A stretch of DNA of 61,264 nt from Rs1 sp038900335 (lineage in GTDB: Bacteria; Pseudomonadota; Gammaproteobacteria; Pseudomonadales; Balneatricaceae), in contig JBBMRB010000022.1 in the NCBI GenBank assembly GCA_038900335.1, positions 1-61,264 on the forward strand. The letters run 5' to 3'. The translations under genes were made by a program, and so were the position numbers. Below, in pieces: positions 34,782-43,418 of this stretch. Each line of letters starts with the position of its first letter. Position 1 is the stretch's first letter. The notes under the pieces were generated by a model that was given only the letters and a program-made list of their open reading frames with translations, did no database searches and was not told where the DNA came from.

Positions 34782-35735
34782 ATGAATCCTAACTATTTAG
34801 AGTTTGAGCAACCTATTGCTAAACTTCAGACAAAAATTGAAGAGTTAAGGCTTGTTGGAGAGAATACAGAAATTAATATTTCTGACGAGCTGACAACTCT
34901 TGAAGAAAAGAGTAAATCCTTAACTAAATCTATTTTTGGGGATTTGTCCGCCTGGCAGGTGCAGCAAATAGCACGTCACCCACAGCGTCCTTACACTTTA
35001 GATTATATCGATTTTCTATTTGATGATTTTGAAGAAATACATGGCGATCGTCATTACGCTGATGATGCTGCATTAGTGTGTGGTATTGCAAGACTAGAAG
35101 GGCGTCCAGTTGTTGTTATCGGACATCAAAAAGGTCGTGATGTTAAAGAGAAAGTTAAACGTAATTTTGGTATGCCAAGACCAGAAGGTTATCGTAAAGC
35201 ATTGAGAGTAATGGAAATGGCAGAGCGTTTTAAAATGCCGATCATTACCTTTATAGATACGCCAGGTGCATACCCAGGTATTGGTGCTGAAGAGCGCGGT
35301 CAAAGTGAAGCGATCGCTTTTAACTTGGCTAAAATGTCACAGTTTAAAACGCCTATCCTATCTACGGTTATCGGTGAAGGTGGATCTGGTGGTGCACTAG
35401 CCATTGGTGTCTGTGATAAATTGATGATGCTACAGTACTCTACTTATTCAGTGATCTCACCTGAAGGTTGTGCCTCTATTTTATGGAAAAGCGCAGATAA
35501 AGCATCTGAAGCTGCTAAGGTTATGGGTGTGACGTCTGAAAGGTTGCACGAATTAGGGCTAGTTGACGAAGTCGTTAAAGAACCTTTAGGCGGTGCACAT
35601 CGCTCACCTGCAGAGCTTGCGAATAATTTGAAAGCCAAGCTGCTTTCTTCACTAGCAGAGCTAGATAAGTTATCTGAAGATGAGCTGTTAGAACACAGAT
35701 ATGATCGCCTTATGTCCTATGGTTTAAATGCATAA
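34782..35735 (+). CDS. accA: Acetyl-CoA carboxylase carboxyltransferase alpha subunit
   Basis: With AccD it forms the carboxyltransferase that makes malonyl-CoA, the first committed step of fatty-acid synthesis. The 317-residue protein shows LEFEQPIAKLQTKIEELR, WQVQQIARHPQRPYTLDYI, FGMPRPEGYRKALRVM, TFIDTPGAYPGIGAEERGQS and VIGEGGSGGALAIGV, all typical of AccA. It has its own 128-bp upstream gap after dnaE. tilS follows after 42 bases. The accD partner is not in the window. Confidence 0.98.
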   Translation: MNPNYLEFEQPIAKLQTKIEELRLVGENTEINISDELTTLEEKSKSLTKSIFGDLSAWQVQQIARHPQRPYTLDYIDFLFDDFEEIHGDRHYADDAALVCGIARLEGRPVVVIGHQKGRDVKEKVKRNFGMPRPEGYRKALRVMEMAERFKMPIITFIDTPGAYPGIGAEERGQSEAIAFNLAKMSQFKTPILSTVIGEGGSGGALAIGVCDKLMMLQYSTYSVISPEGCASILWKSADKASEAAKVMGVTSERLHELGLVDEVVKEPLGGAHRSPAELANNLKAKLLSSLAELDKLSEDELLEHRYDRLMSYGLNA

Positions 35736-35777
35736 TTAAATGTATTTAACGAATTTTATTTTCATCTAAAATTAACA

Positions 35778-37100
35778 ATGACTTTAACTCAGACGTTTGT
35801 CTTTAAATGCCAAGAATTTCAGGCATTACATGGTATTAAACGCTGGGTTATTGCTTTAAGCGGCGGCTTAGACTCTATCGTGACATTAGAGTTAGCTCAT
35901 CGTTATTTATCTGATCTTCCTATTGTTGCTGTTCATGTAAATCATCAGCAACAAGCACAGGCTAATGCTTGGCAAGCATTTTGTGAAGAGCAATGTGCTA
36001 AGCGAAATATTAGTTTTTATCCTCATGTTATTACTCCTGTCGGGCGCTCTGAAAAAATCTTAAGAGATGCTAGGTATCATTGCTTTGAAAGCTTTGTCGT
36101 CGCTGGCGATTGTTTGCTTTTCGGCCATCACGGCAATGATCAAGCAGAAACTATGTTGTTTCGACTCGTTAGAGGGGCAGGGCTCAGTGGTCTTAGCGCT
36201 ATGCCTGAATCTAGAAAAATAGCCCAGGGCTGGTTGTTACGTCCTCTTTTATCACTCGCTCAACAGCAACTATGCGATTATGCACAACAGCGATCATTAG
36301 CTTGGGTGGATGATCCAAGCAATCTGAGCCTAGATTATGACCGTAATTTTTTACGCCATAAGGTGGTTGCCGCTTTGTTAGAGCATTGGCCGCATGCGGC
36401 TGAAAAGATGGCGCAATCTGCACAATTATTGGCGACAGACCAGCAGCTGTTAACTGATTATTTAGCGCAAGATCTAGAAGCGTTGATGGTGTTTAATAAA
36501 AAAGTAAGTTCATCAGTACAAGGTATGAGTATTGAGCGCTGGTCAGCACTGACAAAAACAAAGAGAATTGCTGTATTAAGGTATTGGATTGCCAGTGTTT
36601 TAAAACGACCAGTGAGTCACAATGAACTACAAAAGTGTCTTGTTGATGTTATTGATAGTCGTGAAGATAGTCAGGGCTTTTGTCAATTTGCTGATTATCA
36701 GTTAAGGCGATTTAAAAACCAGCTGTTTTTATTGAAAGATATTAATATCGAAAAGCATTGGCCTGCACTTAAAGTGCAGGAAGAGCAGCATCGCCTTACT
36801 CATGGTCAGTTAGTCGTTAGCCAAGCATCGGCAGGTGTTATGCTTGAGGATAGAATGTATTGGCAGTGTAACGCCCCAGGTTTACGGATTAAAGGCGTCA
36901 ATAGGCCGAGTAAAAAATTGAAACAGCTCTTTCAAGAAACTGGAATTCCACCTTGGCAGCGTGCAGGCTGGCCAATTCTAATGTGTGACGGTGAGGTGGT
37001 TGCGGTGCCTGGAATCTGCATCGCACATCAATGGTTTGCTAGTGCAACAGCTAACAGTGAAAATAAGTTGCTTTTTTCGTTAGATTGGCAGCCAATGTGA
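35778..37100 (+). CDS. tilS: tRNA(Ile)-lysidine synthase
   Basis: Modifies C34 of the tRNA(Ile) CAU anticodon to lysidine so that it reads AUA. The PP-loop ATP site ALSGGLDS lies at about residues 27-34, followed by VHVNHQQQAQANAWQAFC, FGHHGNDQAETMLFRLVRGAGLSGLSAM (spread over about 115-145) and a DDPSN motif near 180. The 440-residue length includes the C-terminal substrate-recognition domain. Located between accA and pyrG as in Pseudomonas-like genomes. Confidence 0.95.
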   Translation: MTLTQTFVFKCQEFQALHGIKRWVIALSGGLDSIVTLELAHRYLSDLPIVAVHVNHQQQAQANAWQAFCEEQCAKRNISFYPHVITPVGRSEKILRDARYHCFESFVVAGDCLLFGHHGNDQAETMLFRLVRGAGLSGLSAMPESRKIAQGWLLRPLLSLAQQQLCDYAQQRSLAWVDDPSNLSLDYDRNFLRHKVVAALLEHWPHAAEKMAQSAQLLATDQQLLTDYLAQDLEALMVFNKKVSSSVQGMSIERWSALTKTKRIAVLRYWIASVLKRPVSHNELQKCLVDVIDSREDSQGFCQFADYQLRRFKNQLFLLKDINIEKHWPALKVQEEQHRLTHGQLVVSQASAGVMLEDRMYWQCNAPGLRIKGVNRPSKKLKQLFQETGIPPWQRAGWPILMCDGEVVAVPGICIAHQWFASATANSENKLLFSLDWQPM

Positions 37101-37186
37101 TTGAGCAAAGCCCCTTATTTTGATAGACTACAATCCCATCTGAATACAGTTTTTTCCTCCACATTTAATCTAAATACAGGTTCTTC

Positions 37187-38824
37187 ATGACGCATTATAT
37201 TTTCGTCACAGGCGGTGTTGTGTCTTCTTTAGGCAAAGGCATTGCTGCAGCTTCATTAGCTGCTATTTTGGAAGCTCGCGGTCTCACGGTCACTATGTTA
37301 AAACTTGACCCATACATTAACGTCGACCCAGGTACTATGAGTCCGTTTCAACATGGGGAAGTGTTTGTAACAGAAGATGGCGCTGAAACTGATTTGGATT
37401 TGGGGCATTACGAACGTTTTATTCGTACCACAATGAAGAAAAGCAATAACTTTACGACAGGGCGTGTTTATCAATATGTTCTTAATAAAGAACGCCGCGG
37501 TGATTACTTAGGTGGCACAGTACAAGTTATTCCCCATATCACTGACGAAATAAAACGTCGAGTTGTAAAAGGGGCTAAAGGTGTTGATGTTGCGCTAGTT
37601 GAAGTCGGTGGTACGGTTGGTGATATCGAATCACAACCATTTTTAGAAGCTATTCGACAAATGCGTGCTGAACTTGGTTACAAACGAACACTGTTCATGC
37701 ATTTGGCACTCGTGCCTTATATTGCAACCGCTGGTGAATCTAAAACAAAACCTGCTCAGCATTCTGTTAAAGAAATGCGCTCAATTGGCATTCAGCCAGA
37801 TGTATTAGTGTGCCGCTCAGATCATGAAATACCTGATGATTCTCGTCGTAAACTATCTCTGTTTACCAACGTTGAAGAACGCTCTGTTATATCTTTACCT
37901 GATGCCAACACGATTTATAATATCCCGCAAATTTTATGGGAGCAAAACCTAGATGATATTATTATCGAAAGGTTTGGTCTTGAAGCCCCTGAAGCTGACT
38001 TAACTGAGTGGACAAGAGTTGCCGATGCACATCTTAATCCACAAGGTGAAGTTCGTATTGCCATGGTTGGTAAGTACATGGAACTGCTTGATGCCTATAA
38101 ATCGTTGATTGAAGCGATTTCTCACGCGGGTATTAAGTTGCGTAAGAAAGTAAGAATTGATTACATTGACTCAGAGAGAGTCGAGCACGATGGTATTGAT
38201 ATATTAAAAGGCGCTAGTGCTATTTTAGTACCTGGTGGCTTTGGTGAGCGTGGTGTAGAAGGTAAAATTGCTGCAGTGAAATATGCACGTGAAAACAAAA
38301 TTCCTTATTTGGGAATTTGTTTAGGTATGCAGGTAGCAGTGATAGAATACGCTCGAAATGTTGCTGGTTTAACTGATGCAAACTCAACAGAATTTGTTAA
38401 AGGTGGTGAGCATCCGGTTATCGGTTTGATTACAGAGTGGATTGACAGTGATGGTAATGTTGAAGTCAGAGACCACGATACTGACCTTGGTGGCACGATG
38501 CGTCTAGGCGCACAAGAATGTCATCTTAAAGAAGGCTCGACTATTGCTAAATCATATGGTGCAACTAATATTGTTGAACGTCATCGTCACCGTTATGAAG
38601 TTAACAACAACTATGTTGAACAACTAGAAGCAGCAGGCTTAGTGATTGCTGGACGCTCTTCAGATGGAGAGCTAGTTGAAGTTGTTGAAGTTAGCGATCA
38701 TCCCTGGTTCGTCGCTTGCCAATTCCATCCAGAGTTCACGTCATCGCCAAGAGACGGGCATGGTTTGTTTACTGGCTTTATTGAAGCAGCTTTAGCTGAG
38801 CAAAAGCGTCAAAATAGTTTATAA
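37187..38824 (+). CDS. pyrG: CTP synthase
   Basis: Makes CTP from UTP using glutamine. A 545-residue two-domain enzyme: the amidoligase domain (about 1-267) begins YIFVTGGVVSSLGKGIAAAS and contains KLDPYINVDPGTMSPFQHGE. The class I glutamine amidotransferase domain (about 285-540) has the Cys nucleophile in YLGICLGMQ (Cys 378) and CQFHPEFTS with the catalytic His/Glu. It is followed by a strong terminator, and then by eno. kdsA, which lies here in Pseudomonas, is not present. Confidence 0.98.
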   Translation: MTHYIFVTGGVVSSLGKGIAAASLAAILEARGLTVTMLKLDPYINVDPGTMSPFQHGEVFVTEDGAETDLDLGHYERFIRTTMKKSNNFTTGRVYQYVLNKERRGDYLGGTVQVIPHITDEIKRRVVKGAKGVDVALVEVGGTVGDIESQPFLEAIRQMRAELGYKRTLFMHLALVPYIATAGESKTKPAQHSVKEMRSIGIQPDVLVCRSDHEIPDDSRRKLSLFTNVEERSVISLPDANTIYNIPQILWEQNLDDIIIERFGLEAPEADLTEWTRVADAHLNPQGEVRIAMVGKYMELLDAYKSLIEAISHAGIKLRKKVRIDYIDSERVEHDGIDILKGASAILVPGGFGERGVEGKIAAVKYARENKIPYLGICLGMQVAVIEYARNVAGLTDANSTEFVKGGEHPVIGLITEWIDSDGNVEVRDHDTDLGGTMRLGAQECHLKEGSTIAKSYGATNIVERHRHRYEVNNNYVEQLEAAGLVIAGRSSDGELVEVVEVSDHPWFVACQFHPEFTSSPRDGHGLFTGFIEAALAEQKRQNSL

Positions 38825-38840
38825 ATATCAGATGTATTAT

Positions 38841-38865
38841 AAGGAGCTTTTAGCTCCTTCTTTTT
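38841..38865 (+). terminator. Intrinsic terminator after pyrG
   Basis: AAGGAGCT (38841-38848) pairs with AGCTCCTT (38852-38859) across a three-base loop, followed by CTTTTT. Confidence 0.88.
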
Positions 38866-39061
38866 GAGCTTTAAAAATAAGATGCCATAGAGCTTCTAAT
38901 CAAATACAGGATAAACGGTTGTCAAGCTACCGCCACTATTACGATTACTGATCAAATAATAACGAATGAGTAACGCAATACGTGAAAAAGCAATCATTGT
39001 TCATTTAATTTAAGTACAACAGCGTTTTAATAAACGAGTGTTGTAAAGTGAGGAAAACAAG

Positions 39062-40354
39062 ATGGCGCTTATAGCGAAGATTCAAGCGAGAGAAATTTTA
39101 GATTCAAGAGGCAACCCGACTATTGAAGCAGATGTGACTTTAGAATGTGGTGCTTTTGGTACAGCGTGCGCCCCATCTGGTGCATCAACAGGATCTAGAG
39201 AAGCGTTAGAGTTAAGAGATGGCGATAAAAGTCGTTATTTAGGTAAAGGTGTTTTGAAAGCGGTTAGCGCTGTTAACGATCAGATTCGCGGTGCATTATT
39301 AGGCATGGATGCTCTAGATCAGCGTGCAGTTGATAATAAAATGCTTGAGCTGGATGGTACTGAAAATAAAGAAAAATTAGGTGCTAATGCGATTCTAGCG
39401 GTATCGTTAGCGGTGGCAAAAGCGGCAGCAGTGCATAAAAATGTACCTTTATACGCGCATATCGCTGATTTGAATAACACACCGGGTCAATATTCGCTGC
39501 CTGTGCCGATGATGAATATCATCAACGGTGGCGAACATGCTGACAATAACGTTGATATTCAAGAGTTCATGGTTCAGCCAGTTAACTTTACCAACTTTCC
39601 TGAAGCGCTGCGCTGTGGCACTGAAATCTTTCATGCATTAAAAGGCGTGTTATCTGCTCGTGGTTTAAATACAGCAGTGGGTGATGAAGGCGGTTTCGCA
39701 CCTAACTTATCTTCGAATGAAGAAGCTTTAGTTGTTATTAAAGAAGCGGTTGCTAAAGCGGGTTATACACTAGGTACGGATGTTACTCTTGCATTGGATT
39801 GCGCTGCGTCAGAATTTTATTCACAGGGTGAGTATCGTTTAGGTGGTGATAATAAATCATTCGACTCAGCGGGCTTCTCTAACTATTTAAGTGATCTTGC
39901 TAGTAACTATCCAATTGTTTCTATTGAAGATGGCATGGATGAGTCTGATTGGGAAGGTTGGGCAATACTTACCAAGCAAATTGGCGATAAAGTACAGCTA
40001 GTCGGCGATGATTTGTTCGTCACCAATACTAAGATCCTAAAACGTGGTATTGATGAGAATATTGCCAATTCAATCTTGATTAAGTTTAACCAAATAGGTT
40101 CTTTATCTGAGACTCTCGATGCCATTAAAATGGCAAAAGACGCCGGCTTTACTGTCGTTATATCGCATAGATCAGGTGAAACTGAAGACACTACGATTGC
40201 TGATTTAGCAGTAGGTACTGCAGCAGGTCAAATTAAAACAGGTTCATTGTCTCGCTCTGATCGTGTCGCTAAGTATAATCGCTTACTACGCATTGCTGAA
40301 GAATTAGGCGAGGGCGCAATTTACAACGGTCGCTCAGAAATAAAAGGCCAGTAA
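39062..40354 (+). CDS. eno: Enolase
   Basis: Interconverts 2-phosphoglycerate and phosphoenolpyruvate in glycolysis and is an RNA-degradosome component in some gammaproteobacteria. The 430-residue protein has the family signature LIKFNQIGSLSET, the acid/base pair region VGDEGGFAPN (Glu near 210), DDLFVTN metal site, and SHRSGETEDTTIADLAVG. AGGAAAAC lies just before the ATG. The 237-bp gap from pyrG, with a terminator, shows that eno has its own promoter. A terminator follows. Confidence 0.98.
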   Translation: MALIAKIQAREILDSRGNPTIEADVTLECGAFGTACAPSGASTGSREALELRDGDKSRYLGKGVLKAVSAVNDQIRGALLGMDALDQRAVDNKMLELDGTENKEKLGANAILAVSLAVAKAAAVHKNVPLYAHIADLNNTPGQYSLPVPMMNIINGGEHADNNVDIQEFMVQPVNFTNFPEALRCGTEIFHALKGVLSARGLNTAVGDEGGFAPNLSSNEEALVVIKEAVAKAGYTLGTDVTLALDCAASEFYSQGEYRLGGDNKSFDSAGFSNYLSDLASNYPIVSIEDGMDESDWEGWAILTKQIGDKVQLVGDDLFVTNTKILKRGIDENIANSILIKFNQIGSLSETLDAIKMAKDAGFTVVISHRSGETEDTTIADLAVGTAAGQIKTGSLSRSDRVAKYNRLLRIAEELGEGAIYNGRSEIKGQ

Positions 40355-40388
40355 ACAACACATTTCGATTCAACAAAAAATCGATTAT

Positions 40389-40420
40389 AACCGGAGAAAC
40401 CCTGATTTTCTCCGGTTTTC
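40389..40420 (+). terminator. Intrinsic terminator after eno
   Basis: An 11-bp perfect stem, AACCGGAGAAA (40389-40399) with TTTCTCCGGTT (40407-40417), followed by TTTTC. Confidence 0.85.
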
Positions 40421-40521
40421 TCCACATATTAAACCGTTATATCTATTTCTTAGTCGTCTTTTCATTGTTTTATTAGTCGAACGCATTAAACTAGATCCAT
40501 AGTATCTTGATTGGAAAAAAC

Positions 40522-40809
40522 ATGTATCGCATATTACTATTGTCTCTCATTATGTTACTCGCTGGATTGCAGTACAGAATGTGGTTTGGTGATGCTAATG
40601 TCATTGAACTGGCGCAATTGCAAGAAAGTATTGACTTGCAAAATGCTGAGAATGACCAGTTATTGCTTCGTAACCATCAACTAGCAGCAGAGGTTAGTGA
40701 TTTACGCAAAGATCTTATTGCCGTAGAGGAGCGAGCGCGAAGCGAATTAGGTATGGTTAAGCCAGAAGAAACGTTTTACCAATTAATAGATACGCAGCAG
40801 TCACGATAA
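40522..40809 (+). CDS. ftsB: Cell division protein FtsB
   Basis: Small bitopic protein of the FtsQLB divisome complex. The 95-residue product has an N-terminal membrane segment (about residues 2-18), a coiled-coil periplasmic stretch with heptad leucines (about 27-70, ELAQLQESIDLQNAENDQLL) and the conserved end ERARSELGMVKPEETFYQLI. ATG 40522 is chosen over a TTG five codons earlier; GGAAAA lies just upstream. Next to eno as in other gammaproteobacteria, but the usual downstream pair ispD-ispF is missing: truD starts 69 bases later. Confidence 0.95.
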   Translation: MYRILLLSLIMLLAGLQYRMWFGDANVIELAQLQESIDLQNAENDQLLLRNHQLAAEVSDLRKDLIAVEERARSELGMVKPEETFYQLIDTQQSR

Positions 40810-40878
40810 TAGCAATAAGCTTTGTCATTCTATTTGCCTGCTTTTATATAATAAGCACTATCGGAAAAATACTTAGTA

Positions 40879-41937
40879 ATGCAGCCATTTTTAACGCAGT
40901 ATCAATATCTTTATAGCAAACCCGACAATACATCCACTATAAGAGCATCGAATGAAGATTTTCAAGTGCGTGAAATTCAAGCTTTTGAACCTGATGGTGA
41001 AGGCGAGCACTGGTATTTAAATATCCTCAAAAATGGGGAAAATAGTGATTGGGTCGCAAAAAAAATAGCGATTTTTTTCAATGTCGGTAGTAAAGAAATT
41101 GGATATGCAGGTAAAAAAGATCGCCATGCCATTACAGATCAGTGGTTTAGCGTTTGTTTGCCTGGCACTAAAACGATAGATCTCACTGGCTTTGATACCG
41201 ATACCATTAAAGTAATAGCGATCAAAAAGCACAGTCGAAAATTGCGCACAGGTGCGCTTAAAGGTAATAATTTCAGTATAGTGATGCGCGATGTCACGAA
41301 TGAAGAGGACTTTGAAAAACGTCTAGAGCTGATTAGACAAGGAGTCCCGAATTATTTTGGCGAGCAACGCTTTGGTCATGGTGGCGGTAATATTAGCCGC
41401 GGTGTCAGCTTGTTAAATGGTCAATTTAAAGAAAAGAATAGAACAAAGAAAGGTCTGTATATATCGGCTGTTAGGTCGTGGTTTTTCAACTATTTGTTAT
41501 CGCATAGAATAGAAAATAAGCTGTGGAATAACGTAATGCTTGGTGATGTTGTGATGCTTGATGGCAGTCATAGTCACTTTTCGGTTGATGATGTGTGCGC
41601 TATTCAGAGCCGCCATGATGAACAGGATTTGCACCTTACCGGTCCCATGCTTGGCAGAGGCCGCTCTTTAGTGACTGAAAACGCACTTGAGTGGGAACAA
41701 AAGCTACTCGCACCTTATGAAGAGCTTATTGAGCGTCTTGCTTATATGGGGTTGAGTCAAGAGCGTCGAGCAATTAGATTGATAGCGGCAAACCTATCTG
41801 CCCAGCGTTTGTCAGCAGGTGTTTGGCAAGTGTCTTTTGATTTACCAAGTGGCTCTTTTGCAACGAGTGTTTTAAGAGAGTTATCGGATTATAGTAATGC
41901 AGGTACTAGCAATGATACAAATATTAATATCAAATGA
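40879..41937 (+). CDS. truD: tRNA pseudouridine(13) synthase TruD
   Basis: Makes pseudouridine 13 in tRNA(Glu). The 352-residue protein shows the catalytic region GYAGKKDRHAITDQWFS with the nucleophilic Asp near residue 80, an early FQVREI motif, and NYFGEQRFGHGGGN, which are diagnostic of TruD. The C-terminal sequence is normal in length. Its 3' end overlaps surE by 26 bases, so the two genes are translationally coupled. In most relatives ispF lies immediately upstream; here ftsB does. Confidence 0.95.
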   Translation: MQPFLTQYQYLYSKPDNTSTIRASNEDFQVREIQAFEPDGEGEHWYLNILKNGENSDWVAKKIAIFFNVGSKEIGYAGKKDRHAITDQWFSVCLPGTKTIDLTGFDTDTIKVIAIKKHSRKLRTGALKGNNFSIVMRDVTNEEDFEKRLELIRQGVPNYFGEQRFGHGGGNISRGVSLLNGQFKEKNRTKKGLYISAVRSWFFNYLLSHRIENKLWNNVMLGDVVMLDGSHSHFSVDDVCAIQSRHDEQDLHLTGPMLGRGRSLVTENALEWEQKLLAPYEELIERLAYMGLSQERRAIRLIAANLSAQRLSAGVWQVSFDLPSGSFATSVLRELSDYSNAGTSNDTNINIK

Positions 41938-42664
41938 TGATGGTGTTAGAGCCCCTGGTATCAGTGTTCTAGCTGAGCTTTTAAAATCAATCGCCAACGT
42001 ACAAGTGATCGCCCCTGATAGGAATAAATCAGGTGCAAGTAACGCGCTAACACTGGAAAAACCATTAAGCTCCTACGTACATAGTAATGGTTATATCAGT
42101 ATAGATGGAACGCCCACAGATTGTGTTAATTTAGGTGTGGCAGGGACGTTCGGTAAAGTACCGCAAATGGTAGTCTCAGGCATTAATGCGGGTGCTAATT
42201 TGGGCGATGATGTGCTGTATTCAGGTACAGTGGCAGCCGCAATGGAAGGTAGAACTCTTGGCTTACCAGGTATTGCTGTATCAGTTGCGAACTCCCATCC
42301 GCAATATTATGAAACAGCGGCGATGATCGCTAAAGATTTAATTTTGAAACTAAAAAGTTTACAAGTAGCGCCTCGTACTGTTTTAAATGTAAATGTTCCT
42401 GATTTACCTATAGCAGAAATTAAAGGTATCCATGTGACTAGACTAGGGCATAGATCCGTATCGCAATCCCCTATTGAATGTATAGACCCTAGAGGTGTGA
42501 TGAAATATTGGATAGCAGGTGTAGGGGATGCTATTGATAATGGCCCAGGTACTGACTTTTACGCCGTAGAAAATGGTTATGTATCGATTACACCAGTACA
42601 TTTTGATATGACCAATTATGCAGCAATGAATAATCTTGCAGATTGGTTGGAGGATAGCGAGTGA
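41912..42664 (+). CDS. surE: 5'/3'-nucleotidase SurE
   Basis: Stationary-phase survival phosphatase acting on nucleoside monophosphates. The 250-residue protein starts IQILISNDDGVRAPGI with the metal-binding Asp-Asp pair, and has APDRNKSGASNALTL with the metal-binding Ser, SIDGTPTDCVNLG and VSGINAGANLGDDVLYSGTV with the Asn ligand. ATG 41912 is preferred to one five codons upstream. It overlaps truD by 26 bases and pcm by four bases (GTGA), forming the conserved surE-pcm-nlpD-rpoS stationary-phase cluster. Confidence 0.97.
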   Translation: MIQILISNDDGVRAPGISVLAELLKSIANVQVIAPDRNKSGASNALTLEKPLSSYVHSNGYISIDGTPTDCVNLGVAGTFGKVPQMVVSGINAGANLGDDVLYSGTVAAAMEGRTLGLPGIAVSVANSHPQYYETAAMIAKDLILKLKSLQVAPRTVLNVNVPDLPIAEIKGIHVTRLGHRSVSQSPIECIDPRGVMKYWIAGVGDAIDNGPGTDFYAVENGYVSITPVHFDMTNYAAMNNLADWLEDSE

Positions 42665-43332
42665 TAGAGCAATTTGACTTGCGTGGTTCAGGTATGACAT
42701 CACAGCGGGCGAGGGATCGCTTAGTTGTGAATTTACAAGATAAAGGCATCACATCACAATCAGTACTCAATACTATTAAAAATACCCCAAGACATATTTT
42801 CTTAGATGAAGCGCTAGCTCATGGTGCCTATGAAAACAATGCCTTGCCAATAGGATTTAATCAGACGATTTCGCAGCCATATATCGTCGCTAAAATGACT
42901 GAGTTGCTATTAGCAAAAAAAATTCCAAATAAAGTACTAGAAGTCGGTACCGGCTCGGGTTATCAAACCGCGGTATTAGCGCAACTTGTTGAAACAGTGT
43001 ATTCAGTCGAGCGAATTAAGCCTTTGCAAGATAGAGCTCGGCTTAAATTACAAGCGCTGCAGCTTAAAAATGTTCATCTATATCATTCTAATGGCGAAAT
43101 GGGATTGAGCCAGTATGCGCCATTTGATGCGATATTAGTCACTGCTGCTCCTGATAAAGTGCCACACAGCTTGTTGTCACAGTTAGCTGTTGGCGGTGTT
43201 ATGGTGATTCCTGTCGGTGGTAGTGCTCATCAAGAATTAAAGGTCATCACTAAGAAATCCAATACACATTATGATACACAAATTATAGAAGATGTTAATT
43301 TCGTACCACTGTTATCAGGCGTTATTGGTTAA
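42661..43332 (+). CDS. pcm: Protein-L-isoaspartate O-methyltransferase
   Basis: Repairs isoaspartyl damage in old proteins using S-adenosylmethionine. The 223-residue product shows FDLRGSGMTSQRARDRLV, the substrate-binding NQTISQPYIVAKMTELL, the SAM-binding VLEVGTGSGYQTAVLAQL, and YAPFDAILVTAAPDKVP. It starts with GTG overlapping the surE stop as GTGA. The partner gene pairing with surE is ancient and conserved in gammaproteobacteria. Confidence 0.97.
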   Translation: MIEQFDLRGSGMTSQRARDRLVVNLQDKGITSQSVLNTIKNTPRHIFLDEALAHGAYENNALPIGFNQTISQPYIVAKMTELLLAKKIPNKVLEVGTGSGYQTAVLAQLVETVYSVERIKPLQDRARLKLQALQLKNVHLYHSNGEMGLSQYAPFDAILVTAAPDKVPHSLLSQLAVGGVMVIPVGGSAHQELKVITKKSNTHYDTQIIEDVNFVPLLSGVIG

Positions 43333-43418
43333 CGATTTCTCGTTGATAATTAAAATCACCATTAGCTAGTCGCTCTAGACTGGACATATATAAAAGATCA
43401 TTTTGATAAGAGGTTTGA

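Noticed and set aside
38825..39061. Possible loss of kdsA between pyrG and eno
   Set aside because: kdsA lies here in Pseudomonas but not in enteric bacteria, where pyrG-eno is direct. Its absence is normal variation and not part of the MEP argument.
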